Below are positions 52,356-61,846 of a DNA stretch of 64,000 bases, piece by piece; within the stretch, counting starts at the first letter, position 1; each line of letters begins with the position of its first letter. The DNA is from Natrinema salinisoli (lineage in GTDB: Archaea; Halobacteriota; Halobacteria; Halobacteriales; Natrialbaceae). A program made the translations under genes and the position numbers. The stretch lies in the NCBI RefSeq assembly GCF_020405205.1, contig NZ_CP084469.1, positions 2,976,001 through 3,040,000 of the forward strand. Direction: 5' to 3'. A model generated the notes under the pieces. It saw nothing but the letters and a program-made list of their open reading frames with translations. It was not told the origin of the DNA and did not search any database.

Positions 52356-53852
52356 CTAGGATTTCCAGAACGTCGGCGTCAACAGCACGAGCACCGGGAT
52401 GATTTCGATTCGGCCGATCCACATCATGACGATCATCACGGTCCGGGTCAACGGTGAGAAGGCCAGGTAGTTGTCGAACGGGCCGGCGACACCGAACGCG
52501 GGGCCGATATTGAGGAAGATCGAGGCGGCGGCACCGAGGGCATCGAATTCGTCGACGGGATTGCCGACACGAGCGGCGTCGACGACGATGACGACCGTCA
52601 GCAGAAAGAAGATGACCAGCGCGAGCATGACGTACGTGAAGACCTCGCCGACGGTCTCCTCGTCGATAACCGAGTCGTCGAGTCGAACCGGTCGAACGGC
52701 CTGGGGGTGGACCGCGATAAACAGATTGCGACGAAACGTTTTGGCGATCACCAGCCAGCGAAGCGATTTAATCGAACACGTCGTCGACCCGGCCATCCCG
52801 CCGGTGAACATACACAGGAACAGCATGTGCTTCGCACCGGGCGACCAGAGGTCGAAGTTCGCCGAGGCGTAGCCCGTCGTCGTCACCATCGACACGACGT
52901 TGAACAGCCCGTGGCGGATCGTCGGCTCGAGCCCCATCGCGAGGTCGGGATCGAGTACGAGGGTGGCGATAACGACCGCCGTCACCGACGCGAGGAGGGT
53001 GCCGTAGAACCGGAACTCGTCGGACTCGAGGGGGCGCCGGAGATCACCCTGGGAGACCGCATAGAGGAGGACGAAGTTGGTCGCACCGAGGATCATGACG
53101 GGGATCAGCGTCCACTGGACCGCCGGCGAAAACGCACCGACGCTGTCCGGTTGGGGCGAGAAGCCGGCAGTCGAGACGCTCGTCAGCGCGTGTGCGACGG
53201 CATTGAACGGGTCCATGTCGGGTGCGAGCCCGATCCAGGAGAGTGTAACGAGGACGACCGTCGTGATGACCGTCAGTCCGACGTACAGTCCCCAGATGAG
53301 CCGGGCGGTCTCGTGGAGGTGCGGCCGTAGTTTCCGGACGCTCTGGGTCTGTGTTTCCGTCTCCATGAGTTGCGCACCGCCGACGAGCAGGTGGGAGAGC
53401 AGGCCGATCGCAACGATCAGGATGCCGAGGCCGCCGAGCCACTGGAGGATCGCCCGCCAGAGCATGATCGCCCGGGAGTGGACGCTGAAGTCCGCGATCA
53501 CGGTCGCGCCCGTCGTCGTCACGCCGCTCGTACTCTCGAAGACGGCGTTGACCGGTCTCGCGAGTACGCCGTCGCCCGCGACGAGAAACGGTATCGCCCC
53601 GACGAGCGCGACGCCGAGCCACGTCAGTGCGACCATCAGGAACGCCTCTCGCTGTTGGATTTCGCGATCGTCCGCCAGTGCCTCGAGAGCGGTACCGAGG
53701 ACGACGGTGACCGCGATCGTGACGAGAAACGGCAGCGGATCGTCGCCGTCGACGACCGCGAGCGAGAGCGGCCCGGCTAACGGGACGGCGAGCCACTTCA
53801 GTATCGTCCCGGTAAGACTACAACTCGAGCGCCAGTCGACTCGAATCGACAT
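52356..53852 (-). CDS. trkH: TrkH family potassium uptake protein
   Basis: The 498-residue membrane subunit of Trk/Ktr potassium uptake has repeated pore loops, seen in ESTSGVTTTGATV, HALTSVSTAGFSPQ, MVTTTGYASANFDLW and a late NIGPAFGVAG. Each holds the Gly of the selectivity filter. Potassium uptake is central for salt-in haloarchaea. It usually works with a TrkA regulator, which is not adjacent. The stop lies just after a nested palindrome. Confidence 0.95.
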   Translation of the reverse strand: MSIRVDWRSSCSLTGTILKWLAVPLAGPLSLAVVDGDDPLPFLVTIAVTVVLGTALEALADDREIQQREAFLMVALTWLGVALVGAIPFLVAGDGVLARPVNAVFESTSGVTTTGATVIADFSVHSRAIMLWRAILQWLGGLGILIVAIGLLSHLLVGGAQLMETETQTQSVRKLRPHLHETARLIWGLYVGLTVITTVVLVTLSWIGLAPDMDPFNAVAHALTSVSTAGFSPQPDSVGAFSPAVQWTLIPVMILGATNFVLLYAVSQGDLRRPLESDEFRFYGTLLASVTAVVIATLVLDPDLAMGLEPTIRHGLFNVVSMVTTTGYASANFDLWSPGAKHMLFLCMFTGGMAGSTTCSIKSLRWLVIAKTFRRNLFIAVHPQAVRPVRLDDSVIDEETVGEVFTYVMLALVIFFLLTVVIVVDAARVGNPVDEFDALGAAASIFLNIGPAFGVAGPFDNYLAFSPLTRTVMIVMMWIGRIEIIPVLVLLTPTFWKS

Positions 53853-53966
53853 CGAACAGCCATACCTGTACGGTGGAGCGGAATAACAGTTCGGACGGAG
53901 CGAAACGGATCGAAACCGCGAGGGAAGCGAACCGGAGTGCGAGGACTCGAGCGGCGACGCGAAGCC

Positions 53967-54233
53967 TCAGCCGTCGTAGCCGTGACCGACGTAGAGGGCG
54001 AGGACGTTGGCCGCCAGCAAGGTGACGAACGTCACCATCACGGTCGTATCGCCGAGCCCCTGTGCGAGGAGGGGAATGTACATGAAGGGCAAGGCGATAG
54101 CGGCCCAGAACGAGAGGAACTGGACGGGTCCTTTAAGCGAGCGGACGAACCGGTCGTAGTACTCGCGGTGGGGCGTTGCCTCATGGTTCGACGGGGCGAT
54201 CGATTCGTTCGACAGGGGGGAGGGGTTGGACAT
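53967..54233 (-). CDS. Small haloarchaeal membrane protein
   Basis: The 88-residue protein has a polar N-terminal third ending in EYYDRFVRSLKGPVQFL, then two hydrophobic helices (about 39-57 and 63-82) and HGYDG. It lies behind trkH on the same strand but separated by about 110 bases. Function unknown. Confidence 0.68.
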   Translation of the reverse strand: MSNPSPLSNESIAPSNHEATPHREYYDRFVRSLKGPVQFLSFWAAIALPFMYIPLLAQGLGDTTVMVTFVTLLAANVLALYVGHGYDG

Positions 54234-54375
54234 CGAAGCGGGTCACCTCTGCTCGAGTAGGACATTCACCCAACCCATCATATAACAGGCCGAATATTGG
54301 CGCCGTTTCGGTCCGTTTTACCCCAGTAGTGGAAGATGAATGACGTTTTTAAACCGACGGATAGTCCTTTAGACG

Positions 54376-54383
54376 TTTTATAA
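54376..54383 (+). promoter_or_regulatory. TATA box upstream of hisB
   Basis: TTTTATAA would start transcription near 54406, about 105 bases before the hisB ATG. That gives a leader longer than most in this window. A weaker TTGTAC at about 54484 could serve a leaderless start instead. Confidence 0.4.
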
Positions 54384-54509
54384 TCTATTTTCGATGCCTA
54401 ACTCGGAACTGATATCGGGTCTGCCGGAAACGACTCGTCTATCCCGCTCGGCAACGTGCCGACGGCGACGAGCGGAATCCCCTTGTACCGGGGGCGGTAT
54501 GACTCTCTC

Positions 54510-55097
54510 ATGAGCGAGCGAACGGCGACTGTCACGCGCGAGACTGCCGAGACGACGATCGAGTGCACGCTCGAGATCGACGGCAGCGGCACGGCGACGG
54601 TCGACACCGGAATCGGCTTCTTCGACCACATGTTAACGTCGTTCGCCAAGCACGGTCTGTTCGACCTCGCGGTGGAGTGCGACGGCGACCTCGAGATCGA
54701 CGACCACCACACGGTCGAGGACGTGGCGATCGTCCTCGGTGAGGCACTCGACGAGGCGCTGGGCGACCGGGCGGGGATCGTCCGCTACGCCGACCGACGA
54801 GTCCCTCTGGACGAGGCCGTCGCGGGCGCGGTCGTCGACGTGAGCGGCCGGCCGCGGTTCTACTTCGACGGCACGTTCTCGCAAGCAGAGATCGGCGACT
54901 TTACCAGCGACATGGCGAGGCACTTCGGCGAATCGCTCGCGATGAACGCCGGACTGACGCTCCACGTCGAGGTCGGGGGCGAGAACGCCCACCACGAGGT
55001 CGAGGCGCTGTTCAAGGCGCTGGCGCGGACCCTCGACGACGCGACGCGCATCGACGAGCGGCGGGAGGGGACGCCGAGTACGAAGGGGACGCTGTAG
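54510..55097 (+). CDS. hisB: Imidazoleglycerol-phosphate dehydratase
   Basis: The 195-residue enzyme dehydrates IGP in histidine synthesis. It shows the two manganese-site motifs: [16 protein letters not shown] with DDHHTVED, and later [20 protein letters not shown]. Single-domain, as in archaea (no phosphatase part). The ATG at 54510 starts [17 protein letters not shown], the usual N-terminus. hisA lies nearby, both on the plus strand but not one operon. Confidence 0.96.
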   Translation: MSERTATVTRETAETTIECTLEIDGSGTATVDTGIGFFDHMLTSFAKHGLFDLAVECDGDLEIDDHHTVEDVAIVLGEALDEALGDRAGIVRYADRRVPLDEAVAGAVVDVSGRPRFYFDGTFSQAEIGDFTSDMARHFGESLAMNAGLTLHVEVGGENAHHEVEALFKALARTLDDATRIDERREGTPSTKGTL

Positions 55098-55163
55098 CCG
55101 TCGGTAGGGACACCCTTCCTCACCCCGTGTAACGGGAGCCGGACAGCGACGGACCGCGACCCG

Positions 55164-55925
55164 CTACGGGCGGCGAAGACGACCGTTCTCTTCGACGAAT
55201 TCGCCGTCCTCGATCGCGTGATCGACGACCGCTTCGACCTCGTGACTCTCGAGGTCGTAGGCTCCGGCGGCGAGCTCTTCGACGGCGCTTCGGTTCATCG
55301 GGAACTCGCGGTTGCGGAGGAGGCGGACGACCTTGTTGTACGCCGCCGGGGGCCGGCTCTGCGAGCCCGTCGACGGTTCGGTCGCCGACTCCGTCGGCGC
55401 GTCGTTCGGCTCCGGCCGGTCGGTCGCATCGGCCAAATCCGTGTTATCGGACGCTGCGTCCGTGTCAGCCGTCGCTCCCGATTCGGCTCCGCCGTCGTCC
55501 GCTCGCTCGTCGCGCTCGAAGGTGATCCCGTCCTCGAGAACGGATTCGGTGGCCGATCCGGGTCCGGAGTCGGAAGCGGCCCCGTCTTCGGCGTCGGATC
55601 CGTCAGTCGGGTCCGAGACGCTCGCGTTCGGGCTGGCCGTCCGCGATCGGTTCTCCGTCGACTCGTCGGCGGTGGCGACGACGGACCCGGAACCGTCCGT
55701 TTCCCGGGTCGCAGTCGCCTCGTCCGTCCCGTTCTCGGGTCCCGTCCCGTCGGCACCGGCACGGGCGAGTAGCGGCTCGATAAGCGTCTCGAGGCGGTCC
55801 TTGCAGTCGGGACAACAGACGACGCGGCGCTGTTCGGCCTCCGTCGGCTCGAGTTCGGGTGGGACGATCTCGAACGCGCCGACGGCGTCGGCGTCACAGA
55901 AGTCACAGTTCCGGAGTTCGCGCAT
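55164..55925 (-). CDS. Zinc-finger-like haloarchaeal protein with disordered middle
   Basis: The 253-residue protein starts with a four-cysteine knuckle: RNCDFCDADA and then VVCCPDCKDRLE. A long Ser/Thr/Asp/Glu-rich disordered region fills about 60-190. The last 60 residues (KVVRLLRNREFPMNRSAVEEL and following) look like a winged-helix-type end. The ATG at 55925 has TTTTTTAC about 27 bases upstream. It may bind nucleic acid or protein partners; function unknown. Confidence 0.78.
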   Translation of the reverse strand: MRELRNCDFCDADAVGAFEIVPPELEPTEAEQRRVVCCPDCKDRLETLIEPLLARAGADGTGPENGTDEATATRETDGSGSVVATADESTENRSRTASPNASVSDPTDGSDAEDGAASDSGPGSATESVLEDGITFERDERADDGGAESGATADTDAASDNTDLADATDRPEPNDAPTESATEPSTGSQSRPPAAYNKVVRLLRNREFPMNRSAVEELAAGAYDLESHEVEAVVDHAIEDGEFVEENGRLRRP

Positions 55926-56072
55926 AGTGTCGGCTATCACGGAGGGAGTAAAAAACCACCCGTCAGACGGTCGTTCGGGCCGTCGAACCGCCCCCTCCTC
56001 ACGGGAGGAGCCCAACTCGGGCGACGACGATCACTGGGGATTATACTGCGGCGTCCGTACAGCCGATATCGA

Positions 56073-56576
56073 ATGTTCGACGAGATCATGGAGAAGTTCG
56101 AGGGATCGCCGAGTCAGCAGGCTGTTATTCGCCTGCTACTCGAGCGGGGCTTCTCGGTCAACGACGACGGGCGGGTCGTATCGGGCGGGATCGAGATTCC
56201 GAACACGGGAATCGCCCGCGAGATCGGCGTCGACAGGCGGGTCGTCGACTCGACGACCGGCGTCATCCTCGAGGACCCCGAGCTGCGCCGGATCTTCCAG
56301 AACATCTCGCAGGTACCGAGCCTGATGGATCTGGCACCGGTCCTCGACCTCACGGTGCTCTCCATCGAGGTCGGCGACGCCGAGCAGAAGGGAATCGTCG
56401 CGCAGGTCACGGGCACGCTGGCCGATTACGGCATCTCGATCCGACAGACGATCAGCGAGGATCCAGAGTTCACCGACGAACCCCGGCTCTACCTGATCAC
56501 CGACGAGGAGCTCCCGGGTGACGTAATTACCGCGATCCGCGACCTCGAGTTCGTCCGGAAGATCGAAATCCAGTGA
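56073..56576 (+). CDS. ACT-domain regulator of amino-acid metabolism
   Basis: The 167-residue protein combines an N-terminal helix-turn-helix region (PSQQAVIRLLLERGFSVNDD, IAREIGVDRRVVDST) with a C-terminal ACT domain (SIEVGDAEQKGIVAQVTGTL). This is the pattern of a small archaeal family of predicted amino-acid metabolism regulators. It probably binds DNA in response to an amino acid. TTATAC at about 56042-56047 lies 27 bases upstream. hisB is about 1 kb away, but its target is unknown. Confidence 0.88.
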   Translation: MFDEIMEKFEGSPSQQAVIRLLLERGFSVNDDGRVVSGGIEIPNTGIAREIGVDRRVVDSTTGVILEDPELRRIFQNISQVPSLMDLAPVLDLTVLSIEVGDAEQKGIVAQVTGTLADYGISIRQTISEDPEFTDEPRLYLITDEELPGDVITAIRDLEFVRKIEIQ

Positions 56577-56592
56577 GCGCGGTCCCGGCGGC

Positions 56593-57000
56593 TCACTCCT
56601 CGCGTTCGACGCCGGCGGTATCCGCGAAGCTATCGAGGACCGACGCGAGCGCGCTCGTGAGTTCCTCGAACCGCTCCATCGACATCTCGTCGGTTGTCAC
56701 CCAGACGCCGTGTGGTCCGCGAATGACCCGCGACAGGTAGCCGTTCTCGAACATCCGGATCGTCGCCTGATACTCGCCGAGTTGCGTGTTCCGGTAGGCC
56801 GACTGCGAGCGAAAGCCCAGCCGCTCGTGTTCGGCGAACCCGATCAGATCGGCGGTCTGCTCCAGATCCGATCGGAGATACAACTGCTCGACGTCGTCCT
56901 CGGTGAAGTACGTGATACTGCGCAGTTCGTCGCCGACCGTCGTCCGACAGACGCTGTGTAGCTCGCTCTCGAGTTCGGAGTCGATAGTCTCGCCGTTCAT
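56593..57000 (-). CDS. Haloarchaeal protein, DUF7522-like
   Basis: The 135-residue protein begins MNGETIDSELESELHS and shows LRSITYFTEDDVEQLYLRSDL, RNTQLGEYQATIRMFENGYL and VIRGPHGVWVTTDEM. It resembles a haloarchaeal family recalled as DUF7522. No membrane segment or signal. It is convergent with the ACT regulator, 16 bases apart. Function unknown; the ATG at 57000 is preferred over the TTG 27 bases upstream. Confidence 0.75.
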   Translation of the reverse strand: MNGETIDSELESELHSVCRTTVGDELRSITYFTEDDVEQLYLRSDLEQTADLIGFAEHERLGFRSQSAYRNTQLGEYQATIRMFENGYLSRVIRGPHGVWVTTDEMSMERFEELTSALASVLDSFADTAGVEREE

Positions 57001-57182
57001 GTGTGCACACAGCGCATGGAGAGACAATAGCGTAGGGGTCCGGGCGAAACGTTCGGGAATCGAACTCGTTTCTCGCGCCGACTGGACCGACGGCCTCTTT
57101 TCGCCGGCCGAGGTAGCTCAGCCATGGTCAGCCTCGAGCGGCGACACCGAGACCGACGGCGAGACGCGGCGGGTGAGCGGCC

Positions 57183-57800
57183 GTGAGCGGGGCGTATCGC
57201 ACCGTTGTGGAGCCGGCCACCGCCGAGTTCGTCGTCCAGGGGTCGGAGTTCATCGGCCACGTCCGGCCCGCTGAATCGGTCGACGCGGCCGAAGACTTCG
57301 TCGACGCGGTCCGCGAGGAGTACGCCGATGCAACGCACAACGTCCCCGCCTACCGAGTGCGAGCAGGCGACGAGGAGAGCGACGGCCGCTTTCTCCGCGA
57401 GTACTCGAGCGACGACGGCGAACCCTCCGGTTCGGCCGGGAAACCGGCGTTGAACGTCCTCGCGCAGCAAGACCTCGAGAACTGTGCGGTCGTCGTCACC
57501 CGGTACTACGGCGGGACGAACCTGGGCGTCGGCGGTCTCGTCCGCGCCTACTCCCGGGCGGTGAAAGACGCCGTCGAGAACGCGGGTATCGTGGAGGAAC
57601 GGCCCCACGAGCAACTGGGGATCACCGTCGAATACGACGACTCGGGGACCGTCCGCTCGATCCTCGAGAGCGAGGGGTACGCGTTCGAGGCCGACTACGA
57701 GGCCGCGGTCAGCTTCGACGTCCGCGTCCCGATCGCGGAGGGCGCGGCGTTACGGGATCGGATCCGGAGCGCGACGAGCGGTCGGGCCGACCTCGAGTGA
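57183..57800 (+). CDS. IMPACT/YigZ family protein
   Basis: The 205-residue protein has the UPF0029/IMPACT N-terminal domain with VVTRYYGGTNLGVGGLVRAY and DDGEPSGSAGKPALNVL. A smaller C-terminal domain resembles the end of elongation factor G. Bacterial YigZ and eukaryotic IMPACT act in translation control or nucleic-acid/protein quality roles. The start is the GTG at 57183. No operon partner. Confidence 0.93.
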   Translation: MSGAYRTVVEPATAEFVVQGSEFIGHVRPAESVDAAEDFVDAVREEYADATHNVPAYRVRAGDEESDGRFLREYSSDDGEPSGSAGKPALNVLAQQDLENCAVVVTRYYGGTNLGVGGLVRAYSRAVKDAVENAGIVEERPHEQLGITVEYDDSGTVRSILESEGYAFEADYEAAVSFDVRVPIAEGAALRDRIRSATSGRADLE

Positions 57801-57845
57801 CCGTGCAGGCGCGAACGGTCGCAAAAAACTGACGGGTCAGATCCG

Positions 57846-58712
57846 CTATCGGGAGCCGACGTTCTCGAGACGACGTTCGATCGCCGCGAGGACGGCCTCG
57901 GGGTCCTCGAGCTCGTCGCGGTCGAACCGCCAGTCGAAGAAGCCCCGGTCGACGACGAGTTCGTCGTTTCGAAGGCGGACGTGGGAGACCGATTCCCACG
58001 AGGCGAACCGCTGCATGTACGGACGCGTCGCGACGATCCCAGTTCCGTAAACGCGAACCTCGGGAGGGGTGTCGGACTCACCGGGGAGCCACTGTTCGAC
58101 TCGACCGCGGGCGGGGCCGGAAGCCGCAACGGAGGTGGCGAAACCGGCCCAGGTGACAGCAGTCAACGGCTCACCGGAGACGCCGTGAATGATGGCCAAG
58201 CTCCCCCACGCGAAAACGAGAAGACGATCGTGTTTTACGGAGCTAGACGGCTCCCACTGCCACGCCTCGAGAGGTTCGTCGCAGGTGATCGCATCCACGT
58301 AGCGGTTCTCCGCACATCTCGCGACGATCAGTCCCGAGATGGCGACGCCGAACGTCGACCCGAGGGCGACGAGCCCGAATCGCGATTCGACGGCGCCAGC
58401 CACCGAGACGAGTGCCGCGAGGAAGAGCAGCACCATCGAGACGGCGATCGTCACCCGACGCGGCCACGTCCGACCGAGCCAGACGGGCAATCCGGGGAGA
58501 CGACTCGTGAGAACGACACCGACCGCAGCCCCTGCCAGGAAAGCCGCGAACGCGGTTCCGACGAGGGCGATCGTCGACGGTACGTTCGGTTCGACGACCG
58601 TCGTCGCGGTCCCCGCGACGATGAATCCCGTATAGACGGCGAACACGACCTGAAATACCGTGTCCGGGTGTCCGGATTCGGTGGTAGCAGTCGAGTTTCC
58701 ACTCTGCCCCAT
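57846..58712 (-). CDS. Multi-pass membrane protein of unknown function
   Basis: The 288-residue protein has a polar start, five hydrophobic helices in the first two-thirds (about 20-40, 47-68, 85-110, 113-130, 165-185), then a soluble C-terminal domain with VRVYGTGIVATRPYMQRF and VVDRGFFDWRFDRDEL. The C-terminal part resembles bacterial PH-like membrane domains. Function not recognised. It is divergent from the S9 peptidase. Confidence 0.75.
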   Translation of the reverse strand: MGQSGNSTATTESGHPDTVFQVVFAVYTGFIVAGTATTVVEPNVPSTIALVGTAFAAFLAGAAVGVVLTSRLPGLPVWLGRTWPRRVTIAVSMVLLFLAALVSVAGAVESRFGLVALGSTFGVAISGLIVARCAENRYVDAITCDEPLEAWQWEPSSSVKHDRLLVFAWGSLAIIHGVSGEPLTAVTWAGFATSVAASGPARGRVEQWLPGESDTPPEVRVYGTGIVATRPYMQRFASWESVSHVRLRNDELVVDRGFFDWRFDRDELEDPEAVLAAIERRLENVGSR

Positions 58713-58850
58713 GACTGCAAAATCAATGTCCGACTGTTGCTAAAATAGTATCTATGACGAGTGCTCTAATCGTGTCCCAGGTTCGAAACAACCAGCGGAC
58801 AGCCGTCGCCCTTCGCCGATCCCTTCTCGAGTCCCAACGTTAAGGATGAG

Positions 58851-58858
58851 TTATATAA
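58851..58858 (+). promoter_or_regulatory. TATA box of the S9 peptidase gene
   Basis: TTATATAA is centred 27 bases before the ATG at 58881, a strong leaderless promoter. It favours this ATG over the in-frame GTG 12 bases upstream. Confidence 0.65.
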
Positions 58859-58880
58859 TCGACCGAATGTGAGATCGAGT

Positions 58881-61010
58881 ATGAACAGGATCGAAGCGAG
58901 CGACTACCACGACATCGCCAGGGTTACCGAGCCCCGACTCTCGCCGGACGACGAGCGCGTCGCGTTCGTCGAGCGTCGTCCCGAAGACGAGGAGTCGTAC
59001 GCGGCGACGATTCACGTCGTTCCGATCGGCGGGGGCGAACCGACGCAGTTCACCGTTAGCGACGGCGTCGATAGCCAGCCCCGGTGGAGTCCCGACGGCG
59101 AGTACCTCGCGTTCGCCAGCACCCGCGGAGAGAGCGACGATCGCGAGCAGGTCTGGATCCTGCCGACGGAGGGCGGTGAGGCTCAGCGAGTCACGTCGGT
59201 CGTCGGCGGCGTCGCGGACCTCGAGTGGAGTCCGGACGGGTCCCGACTGTGCTTCAGCCAGCGGGTCACCGCGGCCGACCGAGAGAGCGGCCGCGACCGG
59301 TCGGTCGATCCCGAGTACGAGCCTGACGAGCCGGATCCGCGCGTGATCGACCGCATGATCTACCGCGCGGACACGGCGTACCTCGACGGCCGACGCAGTC
59401 ACGTCTACGTCCTCGACGTCGAGACGGCGCTCTCGAATAGCCCGGAGCGCGACGGCGACGCGGTCACGCGACTCGCCGGCGACGGCGGGCCGGCCGATGG
59501 GGATCGCGACTATATCGCTCCCGCCTGGGGCGATTCGGAGACCGTCTACTACGCCGCCAAGACCGGCGACGAGCCCGACGATTCGCTGGAATACGAGCTG
59601 TACGAACACGACCTCGAGTCGGGCGCGGTCGACGCCTTCACCACCACGACCGGCTGGCTCGAGTCGATCGACGCCACCGAGGACGGGAGGGTCGCGTTCG
59701 AGTACACGCCGGAAGAGCGGGCTTCGATGCGTCAGACGGAGATTCGCGTCCACGACCGCGAGAGCGGGACGGAAACCACCCCGACGGAGCCCCTAGATCG
59801 TACCGTCGGCCACCGGTGTGAATTCCAGTGGGGGCCCGACGGCGACTCGCTCTACTTCAGCACGCCGGACGAGGGCTCGCGCGTCGTCTGGTCGGTTCCC
59901 GGAGACGCGAGCGAGGAGCCGACGGCGGTCTACGGCGACGGTGTCACCGTCGAGTCGTTCGACGTCGGCGGGAACGCGATCGCCTACGTCCAGAGCGAGT
60001 GGGACCATCCGGGCGACGTCTTCGTGACGACGCGTGGCGGCAACGAGACGGCTCGGCTGACGCGAGTCAACGACGAGTATCTCGCGGACCGGGCCGTCTG
60101 CCAGCCGGAAGAGATCCGGTTCGAGACCGACGAGGACGGGAGCGGTGGCGATGCTGACCAGCTACAGGGGTGGCTACTCACCCCGCCCGACTTCGAACCC
60201 GACGAGACCTACCCGCTCGTCGTCGAGATTTACGGCGGTCCACACGCCCACTGGACGACGGCAGGCACGATGTGGCACGAGTTCCAGACGCTCGCGGCGC
60301 GGGGCTACGTCGTCTTCTGGTGCAATCCGCGGGGATCGACGGGCTACGGCGAGGACCGGGCGACGGCCATCGAACGCGACTGGGGAGCGGTCACGCTGAC
60401 CGACGTCCTCGCCGGCGTCGACGCGGTCTGCGAGCGCGATTTCGTCGACGCCGACGAGGCGTTCGTCACCGGCGGCAGCTTCGGCGGGTTCATGACCGCC
60501 TGGACGGTCGGCCACACCGACCGCTTCCGCGCGGCCGTCTCCCAGCGGGGCGTCTACGACCTTACCGGCTTCTACGGCTCGACGGACGCCTTCAAACTCG
60601 TCGAGGGCGACTTCGGGACGACGCCCTGGGAGGAGCCCGACTTCCTCTGGGAGCAGTCGCCCGTCGCCGCCGTCCCCGAGGTCGACACGCCCACCCTCGT
60701 GTTGCACTCGGACCGCGACTACCGAACGTCGGCGAACACGGCCGAGCTGTTCTACCTCGGGCTGAAGAAACACCGCATCGACACCCGACTCGTCCGCTAT
60801 CCCCGCGAGGGTCACGAGCTCTCCCGCTCCGGCGAGCCGGCACACGTCGTCGACCGCCTCGAGCGCCTCGCCCGCTGGTTCGACGGCTACTCGGACCACC
60901 ACGAGGCACCACCGGCGCTCGAACGCGACCCCGACGCAGACCTCTCCACCGGGTCGGACGAATCGAGCGAGAAAGAGGCGGCTGACGACGACACGCACAC
61001 GACGGCGTGA
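58881..61010 (+). CDS. S9 family prolyl-oligopeptidase-like serine peptidase
   Basis: The 709-residue protein has an N-terminal beta-propeller (blade motifs such as SQPRWSPDGEYLAFAS and LEWSPDGSRLCFS). The C-terminal alpha/beta hydrolase has catalytic Ser in GGSFGGFMTAW (about 534), Asp in LHSDRDYR (about 611) and His in REGHELSR (about 646). This matches dipeptidyl/acylaminoacyl peptidases. No signal peptide, so it probably degrades peptides in the cytoplasm. The last 40 residues are acidic and disordered. Confidence 0.95.
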   Translation: MNRIEASDYHDIARVTEPRLSPDDERVAFVERRPEDEESYAATIHVVPIGGGEPTQFTVSDGVDSQPRWSPDGEYLAFASTRGESDDREQVWILPTEGGEAQRVTSVVGGVADLEWSPDGSRLCFSQRVTAADRESGRDRSVDPEYEPDEPDPRVIDRMIYRADTAYLDGRRSHVYVLDVETALSNSPERDGDAVTRLAGDGGPADGDRDYIAPAWGDSETVYYAAKTGDEPDDSLEYELYEHDLESGAVDAFTTTTGWLESIDATEDGRVAFEYTPEERASMRQTEIRVHDRESGTETTPTEPLDRTVGHRCEFQWGPDGDSLYFSTPDEGSRVVWSVPGDASEEPTAVYGDGVTVESFDVGGNAIAYVQSEWDHPGDVFVTTRGGNETARLTRVNDEYLADRAVCQPEEIRFETDEDGSGGDADQLQGWLLTPPDFEPDETYPLVVEIYGGPHAHWTTAGTMWHEFQTLAARGYVVFWCNPRGSTGYGEDRATAIERDWGAVTLTDVLAGVDAVCERDFVDADEAFVTGGSFGGFMTAWTVGHTDRFRAAVSQRGVYDLTGFYGSTDAFKLVEGDFGTTPWEEPDFLWEQSPVAAVPEVDTPTLVLHSDRDYRTSANTAELFYLGLKKHRIDTRLVRYPREGHELSRSGEPAHVVDRLERLARWFDGYSDHHEAPPALERDPDADLSTGSDESSEKEAADDDTHTTA

Positions 61011-61113
61011 CGCGAGCGGGCGCTCGAACGTCCGCTTCGTCTGGACACGGCCGAGACGAATTCCGCAGACGGGGACCGGGTTCGACCGGAAACGAGGGGG
61101 TTGCAGGGAACAC

Positions 61114-61119
61114 CTATAC
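61114..61119 (+). promoter_or_regulatory. TATA-like box of the YgaP-type membrane gene
   Basis: CTATAC lies about 26 bases before the ATG at 61142. Confidence 0.45.
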
Positions 61120-61141
61120 GTGCGACACTCTCCTATCCAGT

Positions 61142-61345
61142 ATGGACAGAAACGTCGGTGGAGTCGATCGTATCGGTCGTCTCGTCCTCGCGGCGACGCT
61201 ACTGCTCGTCGGCTACCGGAACCGAAATCGGACGCTCGGCGCGCTGGCATTCATCGCCGGAAGCGACATCCTCGCAACCGCGATCATCCAGCGGTGTCCG
61301 GTCAACGCCGTGCTGGGGATCGACACCTGTAGAACGGATCAGTAG
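61142..61345 (+). CDS. Small YgaP-like (DUF2892-type) membrane protein
   Basis: The 67-residue protein starts MDRNVGGVDRIGRLVLAATLL and has two hydrophobic helices followed by CPVNAVLGIDTC. The DUF2892 pattern, a two-helix inner membrane domain with a CP..G.DTC ending, is clear. The domain is often fused to rhodanese in sulfur enzymes, but here it is free-standing. Function is not known. Confidence 0.85.
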   Translation: MDRNVGGVDRIGRLVLAATLLLVGYRNRNRTLGALAFIAGSDILATAIIQRCPVNAVLGIDTCRTDQ

Positions 61346-61396
61346 TAGTGTGCAAGCGTCACGGCCAGCAGAGTCCGCTCGAGAACGCTCGAGCGC

Positions 61397-61771
61397 TTAT
61401 TCCTCCGGTTCGTACGGCGCGACGTCGTCGACCGACGGAGCGCCGATGGCGACGACCGAAACCGGTTCGTCGGCGTCTTCGGGATTGTACGCGCGGTGGG
61501 GTGACTCGGGCTGGGCCGCGAACATCGAGCCCTCGGAGACGACGAGTTCACCCTCCGGCGTCTCGACGTGAAGCGTTCCCGAGAGGACGAGGAACGCCTC
61601 CTCCTGCGTATCGTGGACGTGGTAGGCCAGCGGTAACTGCTCGCCCGGCTCCGCGTCGAACCGATTGATCGCGACGTTGTCCATCCCGGCCGCCTCGCTC
61701 AGCCGGCGGAGGTCACAGGGTCGGTCATCGACTCGCTCGAGGTCGTCCGGATCGACGACGCTGTAATCCAT
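61397..61771 (-). CDS. Cupin-domain protein
   Basis: The 124-residue single-domain cupin has motif 1 as YHVHDTQEEAFLVLSGTLHVE and motif 2 as SPHRAYNPED. His and Glu in these motifs are the usual metal ligands. It starts at the ATG at 61771 with a TATA-like box near 61797. It could bind a small molecule or metal; the substrate is unknown. Its C-terminal half resembles the broken cupin gene at 20.6 kb only in general fold. Confidence 0.9.
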   Translation of the reverse strand: MDYSVVDPDDLERVDDRPCDLRRLSEAAGMDNVAINRFDAEPGEQLPLAYHVHDTQEEAFLVLSGTLHVETPEGELVVSEGSMFAAQPESPHRAYNPEDADEPVSVVAIGAPSVDDVAPYEPEE

Positions 61772-61846
61772 GGGAACTCGATACGAGTCGATCCGCAAAA
61801 GTCCGTCGGCACTCGTCGAAACGTGACAGGCTCGAGAAGCGTCCGC

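Noticed and set aside
54394-54513. 39-codon open frame ending over the hisB start
   Set aside because: Its start codon lies before the predicted transcription start and the peptide is Arg/Ser-rich with no histidine run, so it is not a convincing leader peptide.
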